This document shows, in pieces, positions 16,631 through 25,636 of a DNA stretch of 60,468 nucleotides. The stretch covers positions 1 through 60,468 of the forward strand of contig JAJZDM010000009.1 of assembly GCA_021806005.1 (NCBI GenBank), read 5' to 3'. The notes beneath the pieces were generated by a model that was not told the DNA's origin, ran no database searches, and saw only the letters and a list, made by a program, of their open reading frames with translations. A program made the translations under genes and the position numbers. Numbering within the stretch: position 1 is the first letter of the stretch; each line of letters begins with the position of its first letter. The stretch is from Acidobacteriota bacterium. Lineage in GTDB: Bacteria > Acidobacteriota > Terriglobia > Terriglobales > Acidobacteriaceae.

Positions 16631-16665
16631 CCTCCGAAGATTAGCCCTTCAGGCGTCTTCGGAGG
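16631..16665 (+). promoter_or_regulatory. Hairpin that encloses the ribosome binding site of the fusion protein
   Basis: CCTCCGAAGA (16631-16640) is exactly complementary to TCTTCGGAGG (16656-16665) over a 15-base loop. The last five bases of the right arm, GGAGG, are the ribosome binding site for the GTG at 16670. Folding would hide it, so this is a possible translational control element; it may also end lexA transcription. Confidence 0.55.
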
Positions 16666-16669
16666 CTCC

Positions 16670-17896
16670 GTGAACCCTTCCCCACGAACAAAGTCCGGAT
16701 CGCGCAAACGGCGGTGGATCCTCCTCGCTGCATTCATCTGCGTGCTCGCAGGCGGCGGCATCGTCGCCGCTAGAAGTCTCGACAGCCCCACACCACTCGA
16801 TCCATCTCAACTCGCCACCGCCCGGATCGGGGATATTAATCGCTCCGTCGTCGCTACCGGCAAGGTCCAGCCCATCACCGAGGTCAAAGTCAAGTCCAAG
16901 GCCAGCGGCATCGTCACCCGGCTCTATACAGACATCAACCAGAGCGTGCAGAAGGGCCAGATCCTGGCGCAACTGGATCAGGATGAGACCCTGGACCAGG
17001 TCGCCGCACAGAAGGCGCAACTGGCCGCCGCCGTCTCCAGCGCCAACTCCGCTCAAGCCGCGGTGGCCTACGACAAAGTCGCCGCCCAGGCCCCTGATCT
17101 CCCCATGTTCCAGCACACCTACCAGCGCGCCCTTGAGATGGAGCAGGACGGCGTACTCTCCCGGCAGGCTCTGGACGAGGCCCACCAGAAGTACCTCGCC
17201 GCCCTCAACTCCCGCGATAAAGCCGTGGCCCAGATTGCCGTCGATCAGGCTCGCCTGCATCAGACACAGGCCCAGGTGCAGCAGGCCCAAGCCTCTCTCC
17301 GCCAGCTTGAGGAGCAACTCTCCTACACCACCATCACCTCACCGATCGACGGCGTGGTGCTCTCCCGCGATGTGCAGGTCGGCGATGCGGTCAGCTCGAT
17401 TCTAGTTCTGGGATCCACCGCGACTCTGGTCATGACCCTGGGCGACACCCACCAGGTCTACGTCAAAGGCAAGGTCGACGAGTCCGATATCGCCAAGGTC
17501 TATCTTGGCCAGGCCGCACGCATCAAGGTGCAGAGCTTTCCCAACCGGACCTTCGATGGGCGGGTGACCAAGATCGCTCCCCTGGGCGTCGAAAAGGACA
17601 ACGTCACTACCTTTGAGGTGCAGATCTCCATCGACAACCCCGGCGGTGAACTCAAGGCCAACATGACCGCTAACGCTGAGATCGTCCTCGAAGAGCACAA
17701 GAACGCCCTCACCATCCCCGAGCAGGCCGTCCTTTATGACAAGGACCGCCACGCCTCGGTCTGGGTTCCCGACGTCCATAGCCGGGACGGGCATCGCACC
17801 GTCGCCATCCGAACCGGCATCTCCAACGGCAGCCGCATCGAGATCCTCTCCGGTCTCAAACCCGGCGACGCGGTCATTCTGCAGCAGACATCCTGA
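16670..17896 (+). CDS. HlyD/MacA-type membrane fusion protein
   Basis: The start is a GTG four bases behind GGAGG. The 408-aa protein has a single N-terminal membrane anchor (about 16-36, WILLAAFICVLAGGGIVAA). A barrel-sandwich opening (VVATGKVQPITEVKVKSKASG) follows. A long coiled coil occupies about 100-220, rich in A and Q, and the barrel returns with TTITSPIDGVVLSRDV. A beta-barrel domain and a C-terminal domain with PEQAVLYD complete it. This is the periplasmic adaptor of RND or MacAB-type tripartite exporters. The expected inner-membrane pump (macB or an RND gene) and outer-membrane channel are not adjacent, so it is an orphan here; the neighbour downstream is a repeat protein. The substrate is unknown. 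Confidence 0.93.
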   Translation: MNPSPRTKSGSRKRRWILLAAFICVLAGGGIVAARSLDSPTPLDPSQLATARIGDINRSVVATGKVQPITEVKVKSKASGIVTRLYTDINQSVQKGQILAQLDQDETLDQVAAQKAQLAAAVSSANSAQAAVAYDKVAAQAPDLPMFQHTYQRALEMEQDGVLSRQALDEAHQKYLAALNSRDKAVAQIAVDQARLHQTQAQVQQAQASLRQLEEQLSYTTITSPIDGVVLSRDVQVGDAVSSILVLGSTATLVMTLGDTHQVYVKGKVDESDIAKVYLGQAARIKVQSFPNRTFDGRVTKIAPLGVEKDNVTTFEVQISIDNPGGELKANMTANAEIVLEEHKNALTIPEQAVLYDKDRHASVWVPDVHSRDGHRTVAIRTGISNGSRIEILSGLKPGDAVILQQTS

Positions 17897-18041
17897 CGCC
17901 GAGCTACAGTCTGCTTGCCGTAAGCAAAGGTGGAAGGTCACGACCAAGCCGCACCCACCCACTCTGGCCTCCACGCGGGGGTGCTCCAGATCCAGGTCAG
18001 GATCCTCTGACTCCATACACTCATTGCAGGAGCGTACCAAC

Positions 18042-18914
18042 ATGAAACTTCCCCTTCTTGCAGGACTCGCCTTCGTACCGGCGCTTCTCCTGGCGGCCTC
18101 TCCGGCAGCCTTGGCCTCTGACAACCAGTTTGAACGCACTCTCAACGTCTCCTCGCCAGCGGATCTGTACGTTTCGACCGGCGCTGGCGACATCACCATA
18201 CATCCCGGAGCCTCCGACCAGATCCACATCGTCGGCCACATCCACGCGGGCTGGACGCTCTTCGGTAACGCCCAGCAACGGATTCAGCAGATCCTGCAGC
18301 ATCCTCCCATCACCCAGAGCGGCAACACCGTTCGGGTGGGGGAGTCTGTCGATCACGAACTCTACAACAACATCAGCATCGACTATGACATCTCCGCACC
18401 GGCCTCCGTAGCGCTCAATCTGCGCAGCGGCTCCGGCGACATCCTCGTGGATCACACCGGCCGCTTCCTATCCGCCTCCAGCGGCTCAGGGGACCTCCGC
18501 GCCCACGGGATCAACGGCCCCGCCGCTCTCGCCACCGGGTCCGGAGACATTGAACTGGATGAGAACGGCGCCGGCGATATCAAGGTCCGCTCCGGCTCTG
18601 GCGATATCAAGATCCACGGCTTCAACGGCGGCCTCATCATACGCTGCGGCTCGGGAGACATCCAGGCAGACGGCCGTCTCAGCGGCCCTGCGAACCTCAC
18701 CTCCGGCTCCGGCGACATCAAGCTGCACCTCACCCCGGATGCGCACTTCGACCTGGAGGCCGCCACCGGCTCCGGCGACATCGACGTGAACTTCCCCGGG
18801 GCTCCCCGCCAGTCCGACCGCTCCCGGCATCATCTCACTGCGCCCATCAACGGCGGCGGGCCGCCGCTCCAGGTCCGCACCGGCTCCGGCGATATTGAGA
18901 TCAACCGCCACTAG
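18042..18914 (+). CDS. Secreted DUF4097-like protein with GSGDI repeats
   Basis: The 290-aa product has a signal peptide (MKLPLLAGLAFVPALLLAA, cleavage near ALA-SDNQ). It then contains about ten copies of a G-S-G-D-I/L motif every 18-25 residues, each followed by a short strand, which is typical of the beta-helix-like DUF4097 (putative adhesin) family. Repeats run from about 45 to the C-terminus, which ends RTGSGDIEINRH. GCAGGAGC lies about eight bases before the ATG at 18042. DUF4097 genes in other bacteria often accompany anti-sigma or envelope-stress genes; none is seen here. It is probably periplasmic. The repeated motif also makes GGCTCCGGCGACAT recur in the DNA. The function is not known. 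Confidence 0.85.
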   Translation: MKLPLLAGLAFVPALLLAASPAALASDNQFERTLNVSSPADLYVSTGAGDITIHPGASDQIHIVGHIHAGWTLFGNAQQRIQQILQHPPITQSGNTVRVGESVDHELYNNISIDYDISAPASVALNLRSGSGDILVDHTGRFLSASSGSGDLRAHGINGPAALATGSGDIELDENGAGDIKVRSGSGDIKIHGFNGGLIIRCGSGDIQADGRLSGPANLTSGSGDIKLHLTPDAHFDLEAATGSGDIDVNFPGAPRQSDRSRHHLTAPINGGGPPLQVRTGSGDIEINRH

Positions 18915-19546
18915 AACCTTGCCAAAGGAACGCACTTCGCCAGATTCTCTCGCTGTCGTTGCCAAAGCTCGCTGCACGTTCCAACGGATCAGGCCCCCGT
19001 GGCGGCGACCTCTGGCATCTCCAGCGCTGACGGGTCTCTCGCAGAGGACATGTTGTTGCATCTTCCCTCGGGAACACTCCCATCCAGGTCCACGGGGCAG
19101 ACGACGCCTCCGCTGAAGATGCTTTCGGCCCCTTCACAACCCGCCACAATACGCCTCCCGACCCTCAACGTCTCGGCAACTTGCTCGTCGCTCAGGAACG
19201 CTGTCAGACCGCGCTCGCGGGTGGCGTCAAGTCACCTGCGAAAATAGCGGTGATTCTGGGCAAGCTGCGCATCTCCCACCCGATGATTCGCACCAATGGC
19301 ACTGTACGTCATCCGGACAAAGAGCATCCCAGGCTCGCTTCCTCTCGTCACCTGCTATTACACCAGGGCATAAACACTTCGCCCTCGACTGATGTGGGTC
19401 CAGCGCTCCGCGCCGCGGGTAAAGATAGCCCCAAAATCAGCCAGAATAATCGATAAGCGGCCCAAATCTCAGAACACTCCACAAATTTTCCTTGACATAA
19501 TATCAATGTTTGATGTAAATTTCCCGCCAATTTCAGGAGACCTTCC
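18915..19546. other. 632-bp stretch without a convincing gene
   Basis: Short frames on both strands (the longest about 80-90 codons) lack a start signal or family features. GC content stays high until about 19440, then falls at the promoter of the lipoprotein gene. The composition of 18930-19400 is gene-like, so it may be a decayed gene, but I cannot name one. Confidence 0.4.
19492..19520 (+). promoter_or_regulatory. Candidate sigma-70 promoter of the Ig-repeat lipoprotein
   Basis: A consensus TTGACA (19492-19497) is followed after 17 bases by GTAAAT (19515-19520), a weak -10 preceded by TGAT. The region is AT-rich compared with the rest of the window. The start codon at 19547 is 27 bases downstream. 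Confidence 0.5.
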
Positions 19547-21934
19547 ATGACTGAGTTGGCCTCGTTGTTGGAAGCAATCTGCAAGAAGGCGCCCCGGACG
19601 ATCGGAATCTCAGGATTGTCCCTCTGTTTGATGGTTGCCGCTGGTTGTAACGGAGGATACGGGAGCTCGAGCAGTTCCTCTATCACCGTCAAGGTTGCCA
19701 GCTCAGCTTCCAGCATTACTGCGGGCCAGACAGCCGACATCACAGCTACAGTCGCTTACGATTCTTCCAATATGGGCGTCACATGGTCGGTCTCCGGCGG
19801 GGGAACACTCTCCAATCAGACCTCGACGACAGCGGTCTATAACGCTCCATCTTCGGTGACCGCAAATACAACCGTCACCATTACCGCAACCTCCGTCGCC
19901 AACACCTCTGTATCTGCTTACGTGATGATTACCGTCACTCCTGCGGCGGCTATCACCGTCAAGATCACGGATCCGATCACCACGGTTGCTGCAGGCGCTG
20001 CTGCCGTAACCCTCAATGCCACGGTACAGAACGACTCCACGAACAGCGGTGTCACCTGGACGCTCACCGCGGGAGGGGCCAACTGCATGTCCACTACCTG
20101 CGGCACGCTCTCCTCGGCGACAACGACCAGCGTAGTGTATACACCGCCGGCCGGAACTCCCGCCTCACCCTACAATGCGCCGACGATCACTGCTACTTCG
20201 ATCGCCAATACCTCGGCCTCTGCCACCGATCCTTTCACCATCACGGCGCCAGCTTCTCTGCCGATCTCGGTGAGTCTTAGCAACACATTCACGACCATCG
20301 CCGCAGGCGCGGCTGGCATAACTCTCACCGCCACGGTGCAAAACGACCCAACAGGCGACGGCGTGAGTTGGACGCTCACCACAGGCGGAGCCGACTGCTC
20401 AACCACCTGCGGCACGCTCTCCTCGGCGACAACGACCAGCGTGGTCTATACACCGCCATCCAGCGTTCCCGCTTCGCCGGACAATGCGCCCACCATTACA
20501 GCGACCTCCATCGCGGATACCGTCGTAACGGCTACCGACGCCTTCACCATTACGTCCACCACGGCGAATCATGACGGCATGCTCAAGGGTCAATATGCGT
20601 TTCTGGCAGCGGGATTCGGCACCACCGTGCTGGCAGGCAGCATCACCGCCAACGGCAGCGGCGCCATCACCGGAGGCGAAGAGGATATCGTCAGCCAGGG
20701 CCAGACTCCGAGTATCTCGGCCTCGGATTTAGCCATCACCAGCGGAACCTACACGGTGGACACCTCCGACAATCGCGCCACCCTCACCTACACAGACGCC
20801 AATAAAAACACGTTTACCTTCGCCCTCGCGCTCGGCTCCGTGTCCAATGGAGTTGCAACCAAGGGCCAGATGATCGATGAAAACTACCTCGTGACTGGTT
20901 CTCTCGCGCTCCAGAGTCCCGCGGCGTTCTCTACTTCGGCGTTGACCGGGTCCTACGCGTTCGGGTTCCCTGGCTGGAACGGCAGCCTGGAGCCGGAGGT
21001 TTCCGTCGGAAGCTTCACCATGAACAACGGCATATTGAGCAACGGGCTTATGGACATGAATGACTATGGGACTCTCACCGCCGCGGCAACACTCACGGGC
21101 AGCATAAGCGGCAGTATTGACTCGAGCGGTCGCGGTACATTCAACTTCACGGTCCAAGGCGAGGCGGGAACGGGGACAGAGACTTTTTATGTTGTTTCGG
21201 CCGGCAAGTTCTTCGCCATCGTAAACAACGGTAACGGCTCCGCGAGCTACGGCGAAATCCTGCAGCAGTCCGGCGGTCCATATAGCCTGGCATCTTTGAA
21301 CGGTGCGACCATCGTCTCTGAGCAGTCGGGCGGCGGGCAAAATCCGCCGGACGACACGCTCGGGATCGGAACTTTCAATGGATCCGGCACAGGTTCATTT
21401 TCGTTCGATCAGATCCAGGGAAGTGGTTCGGACCAGCAGACAACTGGAACCGCAACCATCGTTCTCGATTCCGCTGCAAACGGAAGATTTACCATCACGC
21501 CACCAGGGAGCAGCATTATCCTATACATGATTGCGCCCAATCAGGCGTTTTTATTGGATACCGCTACTGATCCAGGGTTCGGTTTCATCGAACCGCAAAC
21601 AGCCGGCACCTACAGCAACAGCATGGTGCAGGGTTCGTTCTTCTTCGGTACCCTGCCGCTGGTCAGCCCACCCGCGTCCGGATTGAGTTACAGCTCCGGC
21701 GTTGTGACCGTCAGCAGCGCGGGGGCAATCTCAGGCACCTCAGACGAGTTCTCCAACGGGACGTTTACCTCCGGGAACTCTATCTCCGGATCCCTCACGC
21801 TCGCAGGAAATGGCCGTGCGACCACCAGTTCAGGAGACAACGTCATCTACTTTGCCTCACCCACCAAGTTCTACATCCTCACCATTCCGTCCGGCGGTTC
21901 GGACAACCCGACGATCGGAACCGGCGAGCAGTAG
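19547..21934 (+). CDS. Large Ig-repeat surface lipoprotein
   Basis: The 795-aa protein has a long signal sequence ending in a lipobox (LMVAAGC, Cys at about 34) followed by a Ser-rich linker. Three bacterial Ig-like units follow (about 45-135, 138-235, 240-340); units two and three are about 103 residues apart and nearly identical around CGTLSSATTTSVVYTPP. The rest (about 345-795) has repeated beta segments of the 'L-x-G-x-Y-A-F' type (MLKGQYAFLAAGF, ALTGSYAFGFPGW, and NSMVQGSFFFGTL). The composition is dominated by S, T, G, A and N, with very few charged residues, like cell-surface proteins of Acidobacteriota. It probably sits on the outer surface. There is no enzymatic domain I recognise. 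A promoter and a strong terminator flank it, so it is a single-gene unit. Confidence 0.85.
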   Translation: MTELASLLEAICKKAPRTIGISGLSLCLMVAAGCNGGYGSSSSSSITVKVASSASSITAGQTADITATVAYDSSNMGVTWSVSGGGTLSNQTSTTAVYNAPSSVTANTTVTITATSVANTSVSAYVMITVTPAAAITVKITDPITTVAAGAAAVTLNATVQNDSTNSGVTWTLTAGGANCMSTTCGTLSSATTTSVVYTPPAGTPASPYNAPTITATSIANTSASATDPFTITAPASLPISVSLSNTFTTIAAGAAGITLTATVQNDPTGDGVSWTLTTGGADCSTTCGTLSSATTTSVVYTPPSSVPASPDNAPTITATSIADTVVTATDAFTITSTTANHDGMLKGQYAFLAAGFGTTVLAGSITANGSGAITGGEEDIVSQGQTPSISASDLAITSGTYTVDTSDNRATLTYTDANKNTFTFALALGSVSNGVATKGQMIDENYLVTGSLALQSPAAFSTSALTGSYAFGFPGWNGSLEPEVSVGSFTMNNGILSNGLMDMNDYGTLTAAATLTGSISGSIDSSGRGTFNFTVQGEAGTGTETFYVVSAGKFFAIVNNGNGSASYGEILQQSGGPYSLASLNGATIVSEQSGGGQNPPDDTLGIGTFNGSGTGSFSFDQIQGSGSDQQTTGTATIVLDSAANGRFTITPPGSSIILYMIAPNQAFLLDTATDPGFGFIEPQTAGTYSNSMVQGSFFFGTLPLVSPPASGLSYSSGVVTVSSAGAISGTSDEFSNGTFTSGNSISGSLTLAGNGRATTSSGDNVIYFASPTKFYILTIPSGGSDNPTIGTGEQ
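20096..20457 (+). repeat. 309-bp spaced direct repeat within the lipoprotein gene
   Basis: Bases 20096-20148 recur at 20405-20457 with two differences in 53 positions, the same 309-base spacing as the Ig units. Such DNA-level identity indicates recent domain duplication or gene conversion. Confidence 0.85.
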
Positions 21935-21969
21935 ATCCACTGTGCTTCATCCGATCCTGTCTGCTAAAT

Positions 21970-22003
21970 GGGCCGGCACATTTGATGCCGGCCCTATTTT
22001 TCG
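21970..22003 (+). terminator. Intrinsic terminator
   Basis: GGGCCGGCA (21970-21978) pairs exactly with TGCCGGCCC (21986-21994) over a 7-base loop, followed by TATTTTT. This is a classic rho-independent terminator 35 bases after the lipoprotein stop. Confidence 0.9.
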
Positions 22004-22070
22004 GTTTGCAGAGATTCCAGCGAGGCACTGGCCCCGCGCTTGGGCATCGAAGGGCGGTACACTGAATATC

Positions 22071-22781
22071 ATGCCCGGTGCTCTTCCCCGCCTGCTGGTC
22101 TTTGATCTCGACGGCACGCTGATCGACTCCTCCCTTGACCTCTGCAACTCCGTCAATGCAGCCCTCGAGTACGTCGGTAAGCCGCTCCTTCCCAATCCCC
22201 TCATCGCCAGCTTCATCGGCAACGGCGCCGCCATGCTGGTTCGCCGCGCCCTGGGTGATCCTCATGATCTCGACTCCCTTCACCCCACCGAGTGCGACGA
22301 TCTCTTTCGCCGCACCTTCGACTTCTTCCTCACCTTCTACCGGGCGCACAAGCTGGACAACACCCGTTGCTATCCAGGCGTGCTCGAGTCTCTCACCCAG
22401 ATTCGCGCCCGCAACCCACATCTGCCCATGGCGGTGCTCACCAACAAGCCCGTCATCCCCTCTCGGGAGATTTGCCGGGATCTGGGGCTGGAACCCTTCT
22501 TCTTCCAGAACTACGGCGGCAACTCCTTTGATACCAAGAAGCCCGATCCAGAGGGCCTGCTCGCCCTGATCGCAGAGGCCAGAGATCTCACCCAAACCCC
22601 GCTCACTCCGGAGCAGACCGTCCTGATCGGCGACTCTGACATCGACGCCCTCACTGCGCAGCGTTGCGGAACCCGCTTCCTTGGCTGCACCTTCGGCCTT
22701 GCCCCTGCGGCACTGGCTGCCGCCCAGCCCGAACTCACGGTGGATCATGCCTCCGAGTGGCCCGCGGCTCTTGGCTTTTAG
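22071..22781 (+). CDS. HAD-family phosphatase (phosphoglycolate phosphatase-like)
   Basis: The 236-aa protein has the HAD motifs in order: motif I FDLDGTLIDSS (about 12-22, nucleophile Asp and general-acid Asp), a helical cap, motif II VLTNKP (about 124), motif III Lys in KKPDPEG (about 163), and motif IV IGDSDIDALTA (about 193). The order and length match Gph, which removes 2-phosphoglycolate, but Gph-like enzymes are often promiscuous, so the substrate is not certain. Translation starts at the ATG at 22071; no strong ribosome binding site is visible. It is a single gene, separated from its upstream neighbour by a strong terminator. Confidence 0.85.
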   Translation: MPGALPRLLVFDLDGTLIDSSLDLCNSVNAALEYVGKPLLPNPLIASFIGNGAAMLVRRALGDPHDLDSLHPTECDDLFRRTFDFFLTFYRAHKLDNTRCYPGVLESLTQIRARNPHLPMAVLTNKPVIPSREICRDLGLEPFFFQNYGGNSFDTKKPDPEGLLALIAEARDLTQTPLTPEQTVLIGDSDIDALTAQRCGTRFLGCTFGLAPAALAAAQPELTVDHASEWPAALGF

Positions 22782-23528
22782 AATGCATCACCTCAAGGAC
22801 TAACTTCTACTCAAGGGTTAACAAAGCCGCGGCTGGTCCCACTCTCACATCCTTCAGTCTCGGCGCGTTCCGCACAATCCCATATCCGAGCATAGGCCCC
22901 TCCGGAGTCTCTGGCCGCTCATCTGGAACAGATTCACCGGACGAATCGAACCAACAACCTGTTCGATGAGCGATTCCATGTGCCTATGCGAGCTGGAGAC
23001 ACTTAAAGAAAAACTTTCACAGAGCACCTTTCCTGCTCCTGCGCCTCCCAGAGAGCGCGGCTGCATCTTCTTCCCCCGGCCTCCACCATGGCACGCTGGA
23101 CATAGCCATTTAAACCTATTCTTTCAAAATACTTACCAGACAATATTCATCATCCATCAGAGCGACTGCACGCCCTGGCGTTCTCCGTCATGCAAGCCCC
23201 CCAGAGCCTCCGTCCAGGACGCCCGATCTCTGGTTTCACCCCGGCTCGCCAAAGATCTTTGAAGCATAAACTATTATATGTAAATAACTTACGCATAAAC
23301 CATTAAACCGAAGGACAAATATAGGCCAATAGCGGGACTACGCACCCCGGAACTTCTCAGTCTCTCCCACACCTACTCCAGGAGCTCTGCACGGAGGCTA
23401 CAGACAGGCCCACCGGGCGGAGATCTCTCCCGTCATGGAACAGGTCAGGCTTGTCCTCTCGCTCTTCAGTATTTCCCTCGTTCAATTGTTTACTTTTCAT
23501 CTGTATTTAGCAGATAAATAGTTAATTG
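22782..23528. other. 747-bp gap between convergent genes, partly AT-rich
   Basis: No convincing gene is visible. The part at 23110-23160 and the parts at 23260-23330 and 23490-23540 are clearly AT-rich against the window average. GCATAAACTATTA (23264-23276) recurs at 23293-23305 with one change. No T-run-tailed hairpin is obvious. It could be a former gene, an unrecognised RNA, or foreign DNA left between two genes. Confidence 0.45.
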
Positions 23529-24470
23529 CTAGTCAACATTCATGCCCTCAACCGACCCTGCCTCTCCTTTTTGCAGAGGCCATAGCCAGGCTGCTCCGCG
23601 GACACCGCTGGAGTCTCCATGCTGATTGCGCAGGATGGGCGTCTCGACACCACCGCCAAAGCCGTAGTCGCGCAGCCGCAGAGCGAGTTCGCCATCGTAA
23701 AGCCGCTTGAGGTTTGAAAGACCTCCTCCGATCACGATCGCATCAGGGTCCAGCACATTGACCACCGTAGCCAACCCGCGCGCCAGGCGTTCGATCAGCC
23801 GGTTCAGCGCCTGCTGGGCCTCCTCATCGCCCGCCTCTGCAGCCGCTACAATCTCTGGTCCGCGCAGGTTCCGGCTCGTCTCGCGCGCAAAGTCCCACTC
23901 CAGTCCGGTTCCGGAGATCCATGTCTCCAGACAACCGTGGCGCCCACAGTAGCAGAGCGCCCCTGGCAACTCCTCTGCAGTCGCCCAGGGCAGCGGTGTA
24001 TGTCCCCACTCGCCCCCCAGTCCGTTGGGCCCGGTATGGATCCGTCCGGAGATCGACACGCCTCCTCCGCAGCCGGTTCCAATGATCACCCCAAAGACAA
24101 CCTCATATCCCCGTCCCGCACCATCAGTCGCCTCGCTGATCGCAAAGCAGTTGGCGTCGTTGGCGCAGCGCACCTCGCGGTCCAGCTCCCGACGGAGATC
24201 TTGCTGCAAGGCCCGGCCATTCATCCAGGTGGAGTTGGCATTCTTCACCAGCCCGGTAGAGCGGACGATCGTCCCGGGAATACCCACACCCACCGTGCCC
24301 TTCTCTCCGGTCATCCCCTCCAACTCCCTCACAAGGCCGGCGATGGTGGCAACCGTCCCCGCGTAATCTCCCTTGGGAGTCGGCTTTCGAATCCGCTGCA
24401 ACTCCACGCCGTGCGCATCCAGGGCAATCGCCTCAATCTTCGTTCCACCTACATCAACACCGATTCGCAT
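23529..24470 (-). CDS. ROK-family sugar kinase (fructokinase/glucokinase type)
   Basis: The 313-aa protein opens with the ATP phosphate loop MRIGVDVGGTKIEAIAL and has the catalytic Asp in CANDANCFAISEA. It carries the sugar-binding G-GGEWGH stretch followed by the ROK zinc site (GEWGHTPLP, then CYCGRHGCLETWISG), and ends with DPDAIVIGGGLS. Length and all motifs are those of bacterial Mak/RokA-type kinases, which phosphorylate glucose, fructose or mannose. The sequence alone does not choose between these sugars. The upstream neighbour is the start of a ZIP-family gene on the same strand, 206 bases away, with no clear functional link. Confidence 0.93.
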   Translation of the reverse strand: MRIGVDVGGTKIEAIALDAHGVELQRIRKPTPKGDYAGTVATIAGLVRELEGMTGEKGTVGVGIPGTIVRSTGLVKNANSTWMNGRALQQDLRRELDREVRCANDANCFAISEATDGAGRGYEVVFGVIIGTGCGGGVSISGRIHTGPNGLGGEWGHTPLPWATAEELPGALCYCGRHGCLETWISGTGLEWDFARETSRNLRGPEIVAAAEAGDEEAQQALNRLIERLARGLATVVNVLDPDAIVIGGGLSNLKRLYDGELALRLRDYGFGGGVETPILRNQHGDSSGVRGAAWLWPLQKGEAGSVEGMNVD

Positions 24471-24676
24471 CGTCTCCTCTTCGCTCCTCGTCCTTGCGCA
24501 CCGCTCCGCCGCAGGATCAATCCCATGAGGGAATCCTCTTCATGCTCTTCCCAAACTTGTTCCAAGGCCCAATCCAGGAACTGCGGCTCGCAGTCGCCGT
24601 CCTGGTCACACCGCCTCCCCCTGGCCAGAACATCCACGGGGATGATCGCGTTGATGATCTCTTCAGCATAACCGTT

Positions 24677-25474
24677 TCAGGCGCCCGGGATACGCGTCAA
24701 CCCTAACGCCAGAGCGATACCAGCCGCCAATCCCAGGATCTGTGCCAGCACGGCCATCGGCCGTCGTTCATACTGCAGCTCTGGCAACAGATCCACCATC
24801 GAAATATACAGAAAGCTGCCCGCGCTGACCGGCAGCAGCCAGGCAGCCTGCTGCGATCCATGCTCTCCCAGCACCGCCACCAGCGACCAGCCCAGCAAGC
24901 TGGAGCTGGCAGCCAGAATCGCCAGCAAAGCAGCCCGCGTGCGATCGATGCCCATATGCACCAGCAGCGCCATGTCTCCCAGCCGGTGCGGCACCTCGTG
25001 CAGACCGACCGCCAGCGCCGTCACCCAGCCAACCTGCGGACTGATGGCGAAGGCCGCGGCCACGCCAGTCCCGTCCACCAGACTGTGGGTAAAACTTCCT
25101 AGCAGCAGCGTCGCCGGCTTTGACGGATGGTGGTGGTGGGCGTGCAACCCCCGCTCATGCGCATCCTCAACATCCGGCGCAGGTTCAGCACTCACTCCGG
25201 AGAAGACCTGGAAGCCGCGTTCAAAGCCATAGAGCACAAACATCGTCAGCAGCAACACCAGCCACAAAGCGCTGCGATCTCCCAGCGTCGCCACCGCCTC
25301 CGGAATCAGGTGGACCGTCCCGGTCGCCAGCAGCACCCCCACCGCAACGCTGATGACATAGGGCAAGACGCGCCGCAACCAGGCATCCGAGCGCCGCATC
25401 GAGATCACTGGAACCGCGGCCAGCACCTGCACGCCCATCACGGCCATCAGGGATGTCAAAACCCGTGTATGCAA
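24677..25474 (-). CDS. ZIP-family metal transporter
   Basis: The 265-aa product is an integral membrane protein with about eight hydrophobic helices. It has the ZIP features: an H in VGVLLATGTVHLIPEAV (second part of the N-terminal half), a His-rich cytoplasmic loop (HERGLHAHHHHPSK), and the metal-binding helices GSFTHSLVDGTGVAAAF and LAVGLHEVPHRLGDMALL. These carry H-N/D-x-x-D-G and H-E-x-P-H. ZIP proteins import zinc, iron or manganese. I choose a TTG at 25474 because GGGGAGGGG lies just upstream; the extension further upstream is Gly/Arg-rich and not membrane-like. The usual Asn of HN-x2-DG is Ser here (HSLVDG), which may affect metal choice. Confidence 0.88.
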   Translation of the reverse strand: MHTRVLTSLMAVMGVQVLAAVPVISMRRSDAWLRRVLPYVISVAVGVLLATGTVHLIPEAVATLGDRSALWLVLLLTMFVLYGFERGFQVFSGVSAEPAPDVEDAHERGLHAHHHHPSKPATLLLGSFTHSLVDGTGVAAAFAISPQVGWVTALAVGLHEVPHRLGDMALLVHMGIDRTRAALLAILAASSSLLGWSLVAVLGEHGSQQAAWLLPVSAGSFLYISMVDLLPELQYERRPMAVLAQILGLAAGIALALGLTRIPGA

Positions 25475-25602
25475 TGCCCCTCCCCCATCACCCTGCGCTG
25501 CCGGGCCCGGACCCCGCCTCACCTGGATTCGCCTCGCAAGGAATGATGCTCGACCCTCGCCAGGAGGCTCTCCACGGCAGAGATTCAACGCTCACAAGCG
25601 GA

Positions 25603-25636
25603 GCCTGGCTGCATGTCGGTCGGCATGCAGCCAGGC
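25603..25636 (-). terminator. 13-bp hairpin behind the thioredoxin-fold gene
   Basis: GCCTGGCTGCATG (25603-25615) is exactly complementary to 25624-25636 across an 8-base loop. It lies downstream of the minus-strand gene at 25736 and upstream of the ZIP gene. It shares its core with the hairpin at 352-381. No T-run follows on either strand. Confidence 0.6.

Noticed and set aside
22930-22990. tRNA-like T-arm (GGTTCGATTC on the minus strand)
   Set aside because: The flanking bases do not form a 5-bp T-stem, nor is there an acceptor stem or anticodon arm.
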